Below, in pieces: positions 8,477 through 16,319 of a DNA stretch of 64,000 bases. The number at the start of each line of letters is the position of its first letter. The stretch's first letter is position 1. Under the pieces are notes generated by a model. The model searched no databases, was not told the DNA's origin, and saw only the letters and a program-made list of their open reading frames with translations. The stretch is from positions 1 to 64,000 of the forward strand of contig JAVCCE010000007.1 of NCBI GenBank assembly GCA_030765645.1, written 5' to 3'. The position numbers and the translations under genes were made by a program. The DNA comes from Candidatus Hinthialibacter antarcticus (GTDB lineage: Bacteria > Hinthialibacterota > Hinthialibacteria > Hinthialibacterales > Hinthialibacteraceae).

Positions 8477-9031
8477 TTAACGATTGAATTGGTTCATGGC
8501 TTTTTCGATGCCGTCTTTGAGCAGCGTTTCGACGGCGTCGATTGCGTTGATGAGAGCGTCGTCGATCACTTCGCGCTCTTTTTTTGAGAACGGACTTAAC
8601 ACATAGTCCGCCCAATCGCCGACCGGCTCGCCCACACCGATTCGCAGCCGGGGCGCCTCGTCGGTCTGCAAGTTATCAATAATCGAACGCAGGCCGTTAT
8701 GCCCGCCGTGGCTTCCCTTTCGGCGCATACGCAACGTACCGAGCGGTAGATGGACTTCGTCGTACATCACCAGGGTTTCTTGCAGGGAGAACTCAGGCTC
8801 GTTGAGCAAGCGGCGCAAAGCAACGCCTGAGCGGTTCATATAGATCATCGGCTTGACCAACGCAACCGGCTGGTCAAGAAATTCACCCGTGCCAAATAAA
8901 AACGTCGGGCCTTTTTGATCGACCGGGACTTTCCAGCGTTGCGAAAGCAAATCGACCAAATCGAACCCGACGTTGTGACGGGTGTTTTCATACTCGGCGC
9001 CAGGGTTTCCCAACCCCGCGAATAACCACAT
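8477..9031 (-). CDS. pth: peptidyl-tRNA hydrolase
   Basis: Frees tRNA from prematurely released peptidyl-tRNA. Length 184 aa is typical. It starts LFAGLGNPGAEYENTRHNVGF with the catalytic His, followed by KPMIYMNRSG (substrate Asn), YDEVHLPLG (Asp) and GSHGGHNGLRS (second Asn). It follows rplY by 18 bp, the classical rplY-pth pair. The stop is followed within about 20 bp by a REPIN-like hairpin. Confidence 0.97.
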   Translation of the reverse strand: MWLFAGLGNPGAEYENTRHNVGFDLVDLLSQRWKVPVDQKGPTFLFGTGEFLDQPVALVKPMIYMNRSGVALRRLLNEPEFSLQETLVMYDEVHLPLGTLRMRRKGSHGGHNGLRSIIDNLQTDEAPRLRIGVGEPVGDWADYVLSPFSKKEREVIDDALINAIDAVETLLKDGIEKAMNQFNR

Positions 9032-9049
9032 AAAGAATTCTCCGCCCGG

Positions 9050-9715
9050 TTATTTGGACGCTTCTTCTTTTGCGTCTTCGCCTTCGGCGTCGCCTTCTTC
9101 ACCCTCGACGCCTTCTTCGCCTTCTTCGCCCTCTTCATCGGTTTCCGTGCTCATAACAGCCGGGATGGTCACTGTCGCGAGAGCATCTTCAAGCGCGGTC
9201 AAGATTGTGTATTTGGGGTTCTCAGGGATATCCGACACGTGCAAGGTATCGCCAACCGCTAAGTCGGAGATATCGACTTCGATGTGGTCGGGGATATCCA
9301 ACGGCAAACATTCGATATCGATTTCGCGCTGCACCAACTCGAATACGCCGCCTTCTTTGACGCCCTTGGCTGTGCCAAGCGTCGCGACGGGCACGGTCAG
9401 AGTAATCGGCTTGTCGATAGAGATGCGCAAAAAGTCGACATGGTCGAGCGAACCGCGCAGTGGATGGTGTTGCGTATCGCGCAACAGCGTCAAGGTCTCA
9501 TTGCCGGAATCTGAAAATTTCAGATTGACCAGAATGTTTTCTGACTCGGCGCCATGTAATGACTTTTCAAGCACGCGGCGATCAACCGACACCGCCATTG
9601 ATTCTTCGCTGCCGCCGTAGACCACGGCAGGCAACATCCCCGCGCGACGCGTACTGCGGGCGCCGCCTTTACCAACTCGGTCCCGTAATTGAACGGGCAA
9701 TTCCATGCGTTTCAT
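9050..9715 (-). CDS. rplY: 50S ribosomal protein L25, general stress (CTC) type
   Basis: 5S rRNA-binding bL25 of the long CTC form, 221 aa. The N-terminal L25 domain has RRAGMLPAVVYG and QHHPLRGSLDHVDFLRI. The C-terminal TL5-like domain contains ECLPLDIPDHIEVDIS and LHVSDI. The last ~30 residues are a Glu/Gly/Asp tail, common in this form. GGAGGT lies only 4 nt before the chosen ATG, so the second Met (three codons on) could be used instead. Confidence 0.95.
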   Translation of the reverse strand: MKRMELPVQLRDRVGKGGARSTRRAGMLPAVVYGGSEESMAVSVDRRVLEKSLHGAESENILVNLKFSDSGNETLTLLRDTQHHPLRGSLDHVDFLRISIDKPITLTVPVATLGTAKGVKEGGVFELVQREIDIECLPLDIPDHIEVDISDLAVGDTLHVSDIPENPKYTILTALEDALATVTIPAVMSTETDEEGEEGEEGVEGEEGDAEGEDAKEEASK

Positions 9716-9757
9716 GATGACCTCCGAAACATCGCAATTTGCGATTCGCTTTTATCG

Positions 9758-10822
9758 TTATTCTGTTTCATTTTTTATGTCATTTGGGTATGTCACTTGA
9801 TTGTGCTGCAAATTGGCGAACGGCCCAATGCTCATGCCGCGCGGGATGGTGCATCCACGCAAATACGAACTATTGATGCGGCAGCCGTCATTGATTTCAC
9901 ATTCTTCCACCTGGGTCAATGGACCAATTTCACATCCCTGGCCGATTTGGGTTTTGCCGATCAAAAATGTATTGGGGTGAATGATGGTGTCAATGCCAAT
10001 ACTAACGCTGTCGTCGATAAACGTGGTGGACGGATCGACAATGGTCACGCCCGACAACATCAGCCGTTCAAGAATGCGGCTGCGCATGATGCGCTCAGCC
10101 AGCGCAAACTGGATGCGGTTGTTAATGCCCATGGTTTCTGACGGGTCTTTGGTCACCCAGGCTTCGACGCGTTTTTTTTCTTTGACCATAATATGAATGA
10201 CGTCGGTCAGGTAATATTCGCCTTGGTTATTGTCCGGCTTGATTTGATCGAGCGCCCAGAAGAGGTCTTGAGAATCAAACATATAAATTCCCGTGTTGAT
10301 CTCATTGATCTTCTTCTCATACATATTGGCGTCTTTGTCTTCGACGATTGACATGACGGCGTTGTCGCCGCTGCGCAATATGCGTCCGTAGCCAGAGGGG
10401 TCATCCATCTCGGTGGTCAACACCGTGGCGGATGCGTCCTGGTGGCGGTGGCGGTCAACGATTTTTTCAATGGTCTGGCGAGTCAATAATGGAGCGTCGC
10501 CCACTAAGACCATCACGTCGCTTTGTTCTTTTAAATCTAAAAGCGGCTTGGCGCAGAGAACGGCGTGTCCGGTGCCTTTGCGTTCTTCCTGGACGGCGAA
10601 GTCAACGTTGAAGCCGTTTAAGGCGTCGCGCACCATTTCGTTCGCGAAACCAATGACGACTACATTCTTGCGGTCAATGAGTCCATCCAGGCTGCGCAGG
10701 ATGTGGACGATCATGGGGCGGCCGCAAACGCGGTGAAGCGATTTGGGCTGCTTAGAGCGCATACGGGTGCCGTCGCCGGCGGCCAGTATGATTGACGATA
10801 TCGGTTTGGTTGCCTTACTCAT
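9758..10822 (-). CDS. glmU: UDP-N-acetylglucosamine pyrophosphorylase, GlmU without the acetyltransferase end
   Basis: Makes UDP-GlcNAc from UTP and GlcNAc-1-phosphate for cell-wall synthesis. The uridylyltransferase domain (about residues 1-230) is complete: LAAGDGTRMRSKQPKSLH, VGDAPLL, KGTGHAV, NEINTGIYMF and GEYYLTDV. A few left-handed beta-helix rungs follow, and the protein stops at IGPFANL, just where full GlmU enters its acetyltransferase half. It has 354 aa against ~456 normally. The acetyl-transfer step must be done by another protein or by a different route. Start chosen at MSKATK, with GGAG 6 nt upstream. Confidence 0.9.
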   Translation of the reverse strand: MSKATKPISSIILAAGDGTRMRSKQPKSLHRVCGRPMIVHILRSLDGLIDRKNVVVIGFANEMVRDALNGFNVDFAVQEERKGTGHAVLCAKPLLDLKEQSDVMVLVGDAPLLTRQTIEKIVDRHRHQDASATVLTTEMDDPSGYGRILRSGDNAVMSIVEDKDANMYEKKINEINTGIYMFDSQDLFWALDQIKPDNNQGEYYLTDVIHIMVKEKKRVEAWVTKDPSETMGINNRIQFALAERIMRSRILERLMLSGVTIVDPSTTFIDDSVSIGIDTIIHPNTFLIGKTQIGQGCEIGPLTQVEECEINDGCRINSSYLRGCTIPRGMSIGPFANLQHNQVTYPNDIKNETE

Positions 10823-10847
10823 CAAACGCTCCAAAATTCGTTAAACA

Positions 10848-10868
10848 CAAAAAAAGCCCGCAGGGGCT
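10848..10868 (-). terminator. intrinsic terminator after the GT-B glycosyltransferase
   Basis: AGCCC/GGGCT stem with a short loop and a run of seven T on the minus strand, between the glycosyltransferase and glmU. It marks glmU as the start of a separate transcript. Confidence 0.75.
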
Positions 10869-10933
10869 TCTCTGGTCTGCATACAGTATTCAAATAGAAT
10901 AGCAGAAAATTATGGTTCCCCACTTGCAATCGG

Positions 10934-12046
10934 TCAAGCGGATTGAACCACCCGACCCGAAACTTCATCAATTTGTTCTGTCATCCATTGGGCGGCAATC
11001 TCCCCGCCGTTACACGCCAACAGCGAACCCGAGAGCGAATTCCGCATGGAACAGGCAGCGAAAAAATCATCAATTGTGTCCCAATTTCCCTGAAAAAACA
11101 GGTCTGTTTCGATTTTTAACATAGGAAGTTGCAGGGCGGTTTGCTGTTCGAGAACGCCATATTCACGGAAGCCATCTCTGGGAACGTAGGCCATCGGGGT
11201 TTGATGGGCGATGCACTCGGTATTGAGGCCATACCCCAGTTTTGCGATCACTAAATCGGCTGCGTTGACCAAATCGGGGTGATAAATGGCTTGTGGGTCG
11301 AGATAAACAGCGTTTGCAACACCCTTAAAAATTGCGTCAAAGGTCAGAAATTTCCAATGCGGATAGCGCGAAAGCGTTTCCGGTTTGACGCCATTGACGC
11401 CCAAACCGCCAAATGACAATAGCGCGACGGGCTGTTCATCTGAGACGCCCCATTCTTTGCGCATGTCCTGGCGGGATTTCTTCGCCGTCCGCACAATCAT
11501 GGGGATGTCAAGAATACGCGGGAAAACCGACAAATCGCCTGAAAGCGGCGTACGCAACAAGCAATCCGTCTTGTTGTAATAATTAGAAATCGCTTCGATG
11601 ATGGGCGCAAATTTTGAGTCGTCATCAAGGTATTCTTCGAAAATCCAGTTCCAACAGAAATTGGCGATGATCGTACAGGGCAACTCAGCCGCTTGCGCGA
11701 CCGCAACCGCAAAGGGCGAAATATCGCCCACGATCAAACAGGCGTTTTGTTCTGCTAAAAATGCCCGTTCGTCTTGCGCCATCTGCGGGTAATTTTCCAG
11801 CAGCGCCTCCCAGCGCTTCCGCGTTGCGGAGGCGTCGATTCCCAGGCTGTCGGGCTGGACCACGCCGCAATCGTGATCGAGTTTGCGGTATTCAAACGAG
11901 CGCTTTAAATAGTGACGAAACAGCCATTCCGGCGCCGCAGTCACAATGGCGACGCCCACATGATCGGGAATATTGGCTATGACTTCCATCGCCCGGGTTG
12001 AATGACCGAAACCGTGCGAGGAGATATAAAAAACAATGGATTGCAT
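10934..12046 (-). CDS. GT-B glycosyltransferase-like protein (MGT / arabinokinase N-domain type)
   Basis: A 370-aa protein beginning SIVFYISSHGFGHSTR, the nucleotide-sugar glycosyltransferase entry motif also seen in the N-terminal domain of L-arabinokinase-type proteins. The C-terminal half has LLSFGGLGV and a LVIAKLGYGLNTECIAHQTPM segment that resembles the donor-binding site of UDP-glycosyltransferases. No membrane segment is seen. Donor and acceptor are unknown. Start chosen at MQSIVF, preceded by AGGA 5 nt away; an in-frame start 11 codons upstream lacks support. Confidence 0.7.
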   Translation of the reverse strand: MQSIVFYISSHGFGHSTRAMEVIANIPDHVGVAIVTAAPEWLFRHYLKRSFEYRKLDHDCGVVQPDSLGIDASATRKRWEALLENYPQMAQDERAFLAEQNACLIVGDISPFAVAVAQAAELPCTIIANFCWNWIFEEYLDDDSKFAPIIEAISNYYNKTDCLLRTPLSGDLSVFPRILDIPMIVRTAKKSRQDMRKEWGVSDEQPVALLSFGGLGVNGVKPETLSRYPHWKFLTFDAIFKGVANAVYLDPQAIYHPDLVNAADLVIAKLGYGLNTECIAHQTPMAYVPRDGFREYGVLEQQTALQLPMLKIETDLFFQGNWDTIDDFFAACSMRNSLSGSLLACNGGEIAAQWMTEQIDEVSGRVVQSA

Positions 12047-12164
12047 GGCGATCCTAACCGTATAAAAAAAATCAAACAAAAAAACGTAAACCCAATATAG
12101 CCCTAGATGTCAAAAACGGGGAGATTGCTTCGCGATGAGATGGAATTTTGTTTCTTTAATATGA

Positions 12165-12392
12165 AATCCCCCCGTTCGCTGCGACGCCACCCCCTTAGAG
12201 CATAAACTTCATTGGTCATGGGGAGGGCGAACTTCCTGGTGAGCCGGATAATACCGAACGCCTTTCTCATTTTCGCGGCTCGGCGGGAGCCTCGCCCTCC
12301 CCGCACGAATGATAAGCAGCGCGAATACCTGGCGGGCGGCTTTTTAGCCCCCTTTTTTAAGGGGGGACGGCGCTGAAAGCGCCAGGGGGATT
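12165..12392. repeat. inverted AATCCCCC...CCCCTTA segments around REPIN copy B
   Basis: The segment at 12165-12196 (AATCCCCC...GACGCCACCCCCTTA) recurs, diverged and inverted, at 12346-12392, where it includes the palindrome CCCCCTTTTTTAAGGGGG. REPIN copy B lies between them. This could be a composite or nested set of dispersed repeats; a boundary cannot be fixed from one copy. Confidence 0.45.
12220..12302. repeat. REPIN-like palindrome, copy B
   Basis: Same 83-bp architecture as the other copies but the most diverged (ACTTCCTGG in the left arm, GGCGGGAGCC in the right arm). Orientation matches copies C and D. Confidence 0.8.
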
Positions 12393-12393
12393 C

Positions 12394-12417
12394 GGGCGCA
12401 ACACGTTGCGCCCCTAC
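12394..12417. repeat. GGGCGCA hairpin repeat, copy 2
   Basis: 8-bp stem GGGCGCAA/TTGCGCCC, loop CACG, then CTAC. Identical to 232-255 except for the compensatory G-C to A-T change at the top of the stem. Confidence 0.5.
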
Positions 12418-12490
12418 AGGGCTGAAGAATAAATATGGCCTATAATGACAACTTTTTACATGAGAAACGGTCGAAATTCTAACAGTCCAA

Positions 12491-12518
12491 TTGATATATG
12501 GAATTTTTTGGTTAAAAT
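12491..12518 (+). promoter_or_regulatory. sigma-70-type promoter of the first pseudopilin gene
   Basis: TTGATA, 16-bp spacer, TAAAAT; each hexamer is 5 of 6 to consensus. It lies about 50 bp before the start codon at 12566. Confidence 0.55.
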
Positions 12519-12565
12519 CCTAAGTGGCTTAACAATATACCATCCAACATAGAAGAGGCAAAAAC

Positions 12566-13198
12566 ATGGGGAAGAAAGCGTTTACATTAATTGAACTTCT
12601 GATTGTCGTCGCCATCATCGGCATCCTCGCAGCAATCGCCGTACCGAACTTCTTGAACGCACAGATTCGCGCCAAAGCGGCCCGTACGTTCTCTGACCTC
12701 CGCACATTGCATGACCAGGTCAGCATTCGCCAATTAGACACTGGCCTTTGGTTGATCGACGGAAACGACTCTGGCGACAGTATCAATCCAGAAGGCTGCA
12801 AATACCCAAGCCATCTTGGTCAAGCATTCGGCAAGACATGCGGAAACTCCAATGTGGTTTGCAATGGAATTGGCGATAACTTCTTTGATGGACGCATTTG
12901 GGCGCAATTGACGACCCCAGTGAACTACATGGGCTCCATTCCAACCGATCCCTTTGCTAACGGCATGTTTTACGGTTACGAAGACCGTGACTGCGCGAAC
13001 GGCGAAGGACGCAACAACCACTGGTTGATGTTTGCCGCCGGCCCTGACGGCGACCACGGCGACTGGATCGACCGTAACGCCGAAGCCTATAACCCCTCAA
13101 ACGGCGTCACCTCAAATGGCGACATCTGGCGCGCCCACGTCTTCAAAGACAGTTTCTTCACCACCGAATTTTTGGGCATCACCATCGTTACCTTCTAA
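12566..13198 (+). CDS. type II secretion/type IV pilin-like protein 1
   Basis: Prepilin-type protein of 210 aa. After a 5-residue basic leader, cleavage is expected between Ala and Phe of A|FTLIELL, with Glu5 conserved, followed by the hydrophobic assembly helix. The next segment (PNFLNAQIRAKAAR) is almost the same in four of the five family members here. Downstream come LTTPVNYMGSIPTDPF, AAGPDGD and the C-terminal SNGVTSNGDIW. Cys residues are present in the globular part. No pilus machinery is nearby, so pilus versus secretion pseudopilus is open. AAGAGG precedes the ATG and a terminator follows. Confidence 0.88.
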   Translation: MGKKAFTLIELLIVVAIIGILAAIAVPNFLNAQIRAKAARTFSDLRTLHDQVSIRQLDTGLWLIDGNDSGDSINPEGCKYPSHLGQAFGKTCGNSNVVCNGIGDNFFDGRIWAQLTTPVNYMGSIPTDPFANGMFYGYEDRDCANGEGRNNHWLMFAAGPDGDHGDWIDRNAEAYNPSNGVTSNGDIWRAHVFKDSFFTTEFLGITIVTF

Positions 13199-13227
13199 TT
13201 CAAGCAGTTATTAAGACGACTACAGAC

Positions 13228-13258
13228 CGGGCGGGAGAAATTCTCCCGCCCGTTTTTT
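13228..13258 (+). terminator. terminator of pseudopilin gene 1
   Basis: CGGGCGGGAGAA/TTCTCCCGCCCG stem followed by TTTTTT, 30 bp past the stop codon. Confidence 0.9.
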
Positions 13259-13386
13259 ATTTCCCATAAATACAATCGGTTTATCCCTAAAATTTTTACT
13301 GGACTCAGGGTTTTAATAATACTATATTGATGAATCGCATTTATTATAAATTGATTCGATTCTGTTTATTCTGAGGAGATACTTTG

Positions 13387-14076
13387 ATGTTAAAAAAGCA
13401 AGGTTTTACGCTGATTGAACTACTGATCGTTGTTGCCATTATCGGAATTTTGGCCGCAATCGCCGTTCCCAACTTTTTGAATGCGCAGATTCGCGCCAAA
13501 GTCGCGCGTAGTTATTCTGACATGCGGGCGACATCAACGGCGGTGGCTATTTTTAATACGGATCGAGGCATGATGCTGGTTGATATCCGTGACGATGATA
13601 CGGATATTGGACAAAAACGCATTCAGGAAGAATTCTCCGGCGTGGGCTGGAACGGCGGCGGCGGCAACCGAAATAACTTAGCCGTATTGTCTCCATTAAC
13701 GACCCCAGTCGCCTATATGGGGAGCCTACCGATTTCACCATTTGTTAATTCCAGTTTGTTCACAATCAGCGGTGGAAACAATGAAGCCTACGGACGAATT
13801 GGCAACCAGTATTACGCCTATTGGGACAATGACCCTGAAATCAAAGAACCAGCCGGCAATAATCATAATGACTGGAACCTCGCCGCGCTATCAAACTATG
13901 TCAGTAATTTTACTCCCTGGAGCTACGTTTTCATTACCTTTGGCCCCTCGGCTGGAACGGACAACACGACCAACACGCTTGAACCCTACCAACCGTCAAA
14001 TGGAATCACCAGCGCTGGCGAAATCTTCTTATTTAACAGCGGCACCAACAACGAGAACGTGCAGAGAATCAACTAA
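13387..14076 (+). CDS. type II secretion/type IV pilin-like protein 2
   Basis: Second pseudopilin of the tandem set, 229 aa. Leader MLKKQG precedes FTLIELLIVVAIIGIL, and the IRAKVARSYSDMR helix matches gene 1. It carries LTTPVAYMGSLPISPF, an ITFGPS block and the C-terminal SNGITSAGEIF, all family hallmarks. The globular domain is rich in Asn and Gly. ATG chosen over an in-frame TTG one codon upstream because GAGGAG lies 8-9 nt before it. It is a single transcription unit bounded by terminators on both sides. Confidence 0.87.
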   Translation: MLKKQGFTLIELLIVVAIIGILAAIAVPNFLNAQIRAKVARSYSDMRATSTAVAIFNTDRGMMLVDIRDDDTDIGQKRIQEEFSGVGWNGGGGNRNNLAVLSPLTTPVAYMGSLPISPFVNSSLFTISGGNNEAYGRIGNQYYAYWDNDPEIKEPAGNNHNDWNLAALSNYVSNFTPWSYVFITFGPSAGTDNTTNTLEPYQPSNGITSAGEIFLFNSGTNNENVQRIN

Positions 14077-14103
14077 TTGCTATAGAATATTCATGATTGA
14101 CCT

Positions 14104-14134
14104 ATACAGGCGAGATTTCTCTCGCCTGTATTTT
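14104..14134 (+). terminator. terminator of pseudopilin gene 2
   Basis: 12-bp stem ATACAGGCGAGA/TCTCGCCTGTAT with a 4-nt loop and TTTT following. Confidence 0.85.
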
Positions 14135-14267
14135 ATAACACACAATTGAATGTTCCACTGAATCTCAAATCGTAAACGAAGATAAATACAACATGTTCGG
14201 CTTCATTTATCAGTAGGCTGAACTATATTTAATTTGTGAACATTACATTATCCAGGCGAGGTAAGCC

Positions 14268-14831
14268 ATGAATCGGAAAAAAGCATTTACGCTGATTGAA
14301 CTTCTCATCGTTGTAGCTATTATCGGGATTCTAGCGGCGATCGCCGTCCCTAACTTTTTGAACGCGCAAATGCGGGCGAAAATCACTCGCGTCAAGGCTG
14401 ATTTTCGTACCGCCAGCACGGGATTTTCGATGTATCAATTGGATCGCAACGCCCACCCTCCCGATCCGGGCGGCCCCTGCGTAGACTGGCAAGCATACGC
14501 CAGACTGACAACGCCAATCGCGTACGTCAGCAGTTTGGAAATGTTCCGCGACTTTTTCACCAATGAAGGCGCGGAGGGTGCGATTGGCGCGGCGTGCGAC
14601 CTGACGTTTTATGATTATGGCCAAGTGCCATACATCGCCGAGTCGGGCGTTGGATATGTGGTAATCAGTTTTGGTCCTGACCGCGACCTTGATATGGGAT
14701 GGAACGCAGGCTCAATGGACGCGTTGAAAAGCATGGAAGGCAGTAGGCTTACATTTCTCTATGACGCATCAAACGGACTGGTTTCATCGGGCGATTTAAT
14801 TTTGTCCGCGTTGGGCGTTCATAATAGATAA
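14268..14831 (+). CDS. type II secretion/type IV pilin-like protein 3
   Basis: Third tandem pseudopilin, 187 aa. MNRKKA|FTLIELL leader and cleavage region, NAQMRAKITRVKADFR helix, then LTTPIAYVSSLEMFRDFF, ISFGPDRDLD and the C-terminal ASNGLVSSGDLIL. GAGGT lies 6 nt upstream of the ATG. The shared mid-protein and C-terminal blocks show that similarity to genes 1 and 2 is not limited to the secretion signal. Followed by its own terminator. Confidence 0.87.
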   Translation: MNRKKAFTLIELLIVVAIIGILAAIAVPNFLNAQMRAKITRVKADFRTASTGFSMYQLDRNAHPPDPGGPCVDWQAYARLTTPIAYVSSLEMFRDFFTNEGAEGAIGAACDLTFYDYGQVPYIAESGVGYVVISFGPDRDLDMGWNAGSMDALKSMEGSRLTFLYDASNGLVSSGDLILSALGVHNR

Positions 14832-14859
14832 AAAGACCGAATCAACAATCTTACCTTCA

Positions 14860-14890
14860 ACGGAGCTTGAGCGATCAAGCTCCGTTTTTT
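14860..14890 (+). terminator. terminator of pseudopilin gene 3
   Basis: ACGGAGCTTGA/TCAAGCTCCGT stem, GCGA loop, then TTTTTT. Confidence 0.9.
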
Positions 14891-14973
14891 ATACCAATAT
14901 AAAACCTGTGTAATCGTGTGCGCCGCATGTAGGATATGTTTGTATATTTGACTTTAACAGGAAGCCTTCAACG

Positions 14974-16299
14974 ATGGAAACACTCGGCGATTTATATCAA
15001 CGGATACAGAAAAACGCAAACGTACAGGAAACCTTACGTGAAGCGTTGTTTCATACATACCAGTCTTTAGACCTCGATGAATTTAACGAAGACAGTCCGA
15101 ATGATGGATTTGACGACGCGGCGCGGTTGATTGAGGCAAAGCGCGATGAACTTCATCAGATCATGGAGAACCTCGACGAGCATATCGGCGGCAAGTCGCC
15201 AAAAGAAATTGCGGCGTTCTTTTCATCCATTCTCGACATATACAACCAACTCTACATTCACAGCACCCAGGGCGTCATCTCGGTCAGGATTCGCCTGATT
15301 GACTATATTCCACAGACGCGAAATCACGTCCCGCCGCCTGTTTTTTATCATGAAATTTCGATGATATACGCCCCGGAAGAAATTCGGGCGATGCAGAAAT
15401 GTCTTGAAACCATGGAGAAGACAAACCCGCTTTATTACTTCTTCATGGGGGTGTTAGACAAAGCATTCGACGCCAACCAGTTTAACGAAACCTCTAGTTA
15501 TCTTTTGCTTGAAATTGCCAATTATTTCATCATGCAGTTAGAGAAAAAACGCAATGGCGAAGAAGTCGCCGTGTTTAAGGAGCGCTTCGCGAAAAATAAA
15601 CGCGCCCTGGACCGAACAGCCAATGAATATCGTGAACTTGAAGTCATCCTGAACGGACACATGAGCAAGTATCCGGTTTTAGCGGTCGTTCCCAACATGA
15701 TTCGGTCGTTAATTTTGATCCGCTTTGGAGTTGTCGAACCTAAATACGCGCCTGAAATTCTACACGCCATTAACAACAATATGAAAGCCTACAACCAGGC
15801 CAAGCGGGTGGTTTCGTTTGATTTTAGCCGTATGCCGCCGATGCAGCAGGCAATGATTAGAAAACAAGAGATGATACTGAAGTTTCAGATGGAGGTATTG
15901 TCTTACACAGGCGAAGTGCTTGAAAAAGATTTTTCGGGCTTCATTGGCGAGTATGAACGCATGATGGTCGAAATTGAAACAAAGTCGGCCCAAGTTGATT
16001 CCAACGACCCGCGCTCCTCACAACTCGTCAAACAAAAACGGACCCTGCAAACTGAATATGAACAGCGCCGCAAATCGTTTGATGTTCTCAAATGCCAACA
16101 GAGCCTGGTCGAAGTTCAACAGAAGATGATTGAATCGTCGTTGACGAAGTTTGAGAGCGAAGGCTCCATGCACGGCGAAGTGCACAAGTCGTTCAAAAGT
16201 GGATTGTTTGTTGAAGACAAGCCCAAGCCGCAGGAAAAAGAAGACCCCGAAAAGAAAAACCGCATGGCCTCGATGGACCGCCGCGAAAAAGAAGAGTAG
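14974..16299 (+). CDS. hypothetical helical protein
   Basis: A 441-aa protein I do not recognise. It has no signal peptide or membrane span. The composition and charge pattern suggest mostly helix: charged helices at about 60-95, a central region with YYFFMGVLDKAFD and MSKYPVLAVVPNMIRSLILI, then a probable coiled coil at about 320-395. The end is a Lys/Glu/Pro-rich polar tail. AGGAAG precedes the ATG. It stands alone between the pseudopilin cluster and a convergent gene, so the neighbourhood gives no function. Confidence 0.75.
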   Translation: METLGDLYQRIQKNANVQETLREALFHTYQSLDLDEFNEDSPNDGFDDAARLIEAKRDELHQIMENLDEHIGGKSPKEIAAFFSSILDIYNQLYIHSTQGVISVRIRLIDYIPQTRNHVPPPVFYHEISMIYAPEEIRAMQKCLETMEKTNPLYYFFMGVLDKAFDANQFNETSSYLLLEIANYFIMQLEKKRNGEEVAVFKERFAKNKRALDRTANEYRELEVILNGHMSKYPVLAVVPNMIRSLILIRFGVVEPKYAPEILHAINNNMKAYNQAKRVVSFDFSRMPPMQQAMIRKQEMILKFQMEVLSYTGEVLEKDFSGFIGEYERMMVEIETKSAQVDSNDPRSSQLVKQKRTLQTEYEQRRKSFDVLKCQQSLVEVQQKMIESSLTKFESEGSMHGEVHKSFKSGLFVEDKPKPQEKEDPEKKNRMASMDRREKEE

Positions 16300-16319
16300 C
16301 GCCTTTCAACCGGTTAAGG

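Larger units (their letters stand above)
12047..12565. other. repeat-rich divergent intergenic region
   Basis: 519 bp without a gene. It contains a REPIN-like hairpin (12220-12302), two inverted CCCCC-rich segments (12165-12196 and 12346-12392), a second GGGCGCA hairpin (12394-12417) and the promoter of the first pseudopilin gene near its right end. Reading frames across it are translations of repeats. Confidence 0.7.

Noticed and set aside
8345-8587. Small protein containing GGRVSRRAA...RLTRRFALPT
   Set aside because: Translation of REPIN copy A; the same peptide pattern recurs at other copies.
8982-9620. 212-codon frame opposite rplY
   Set aside because: Ser/Pro-rich shadow of the acidic tail and L25 domain; overlaps a certain ribosomal protein gene.
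12103-12306. 67-codon frame near 12.2 kb
   Set aside because: Translation of REPIN copy B and flanking repeats.
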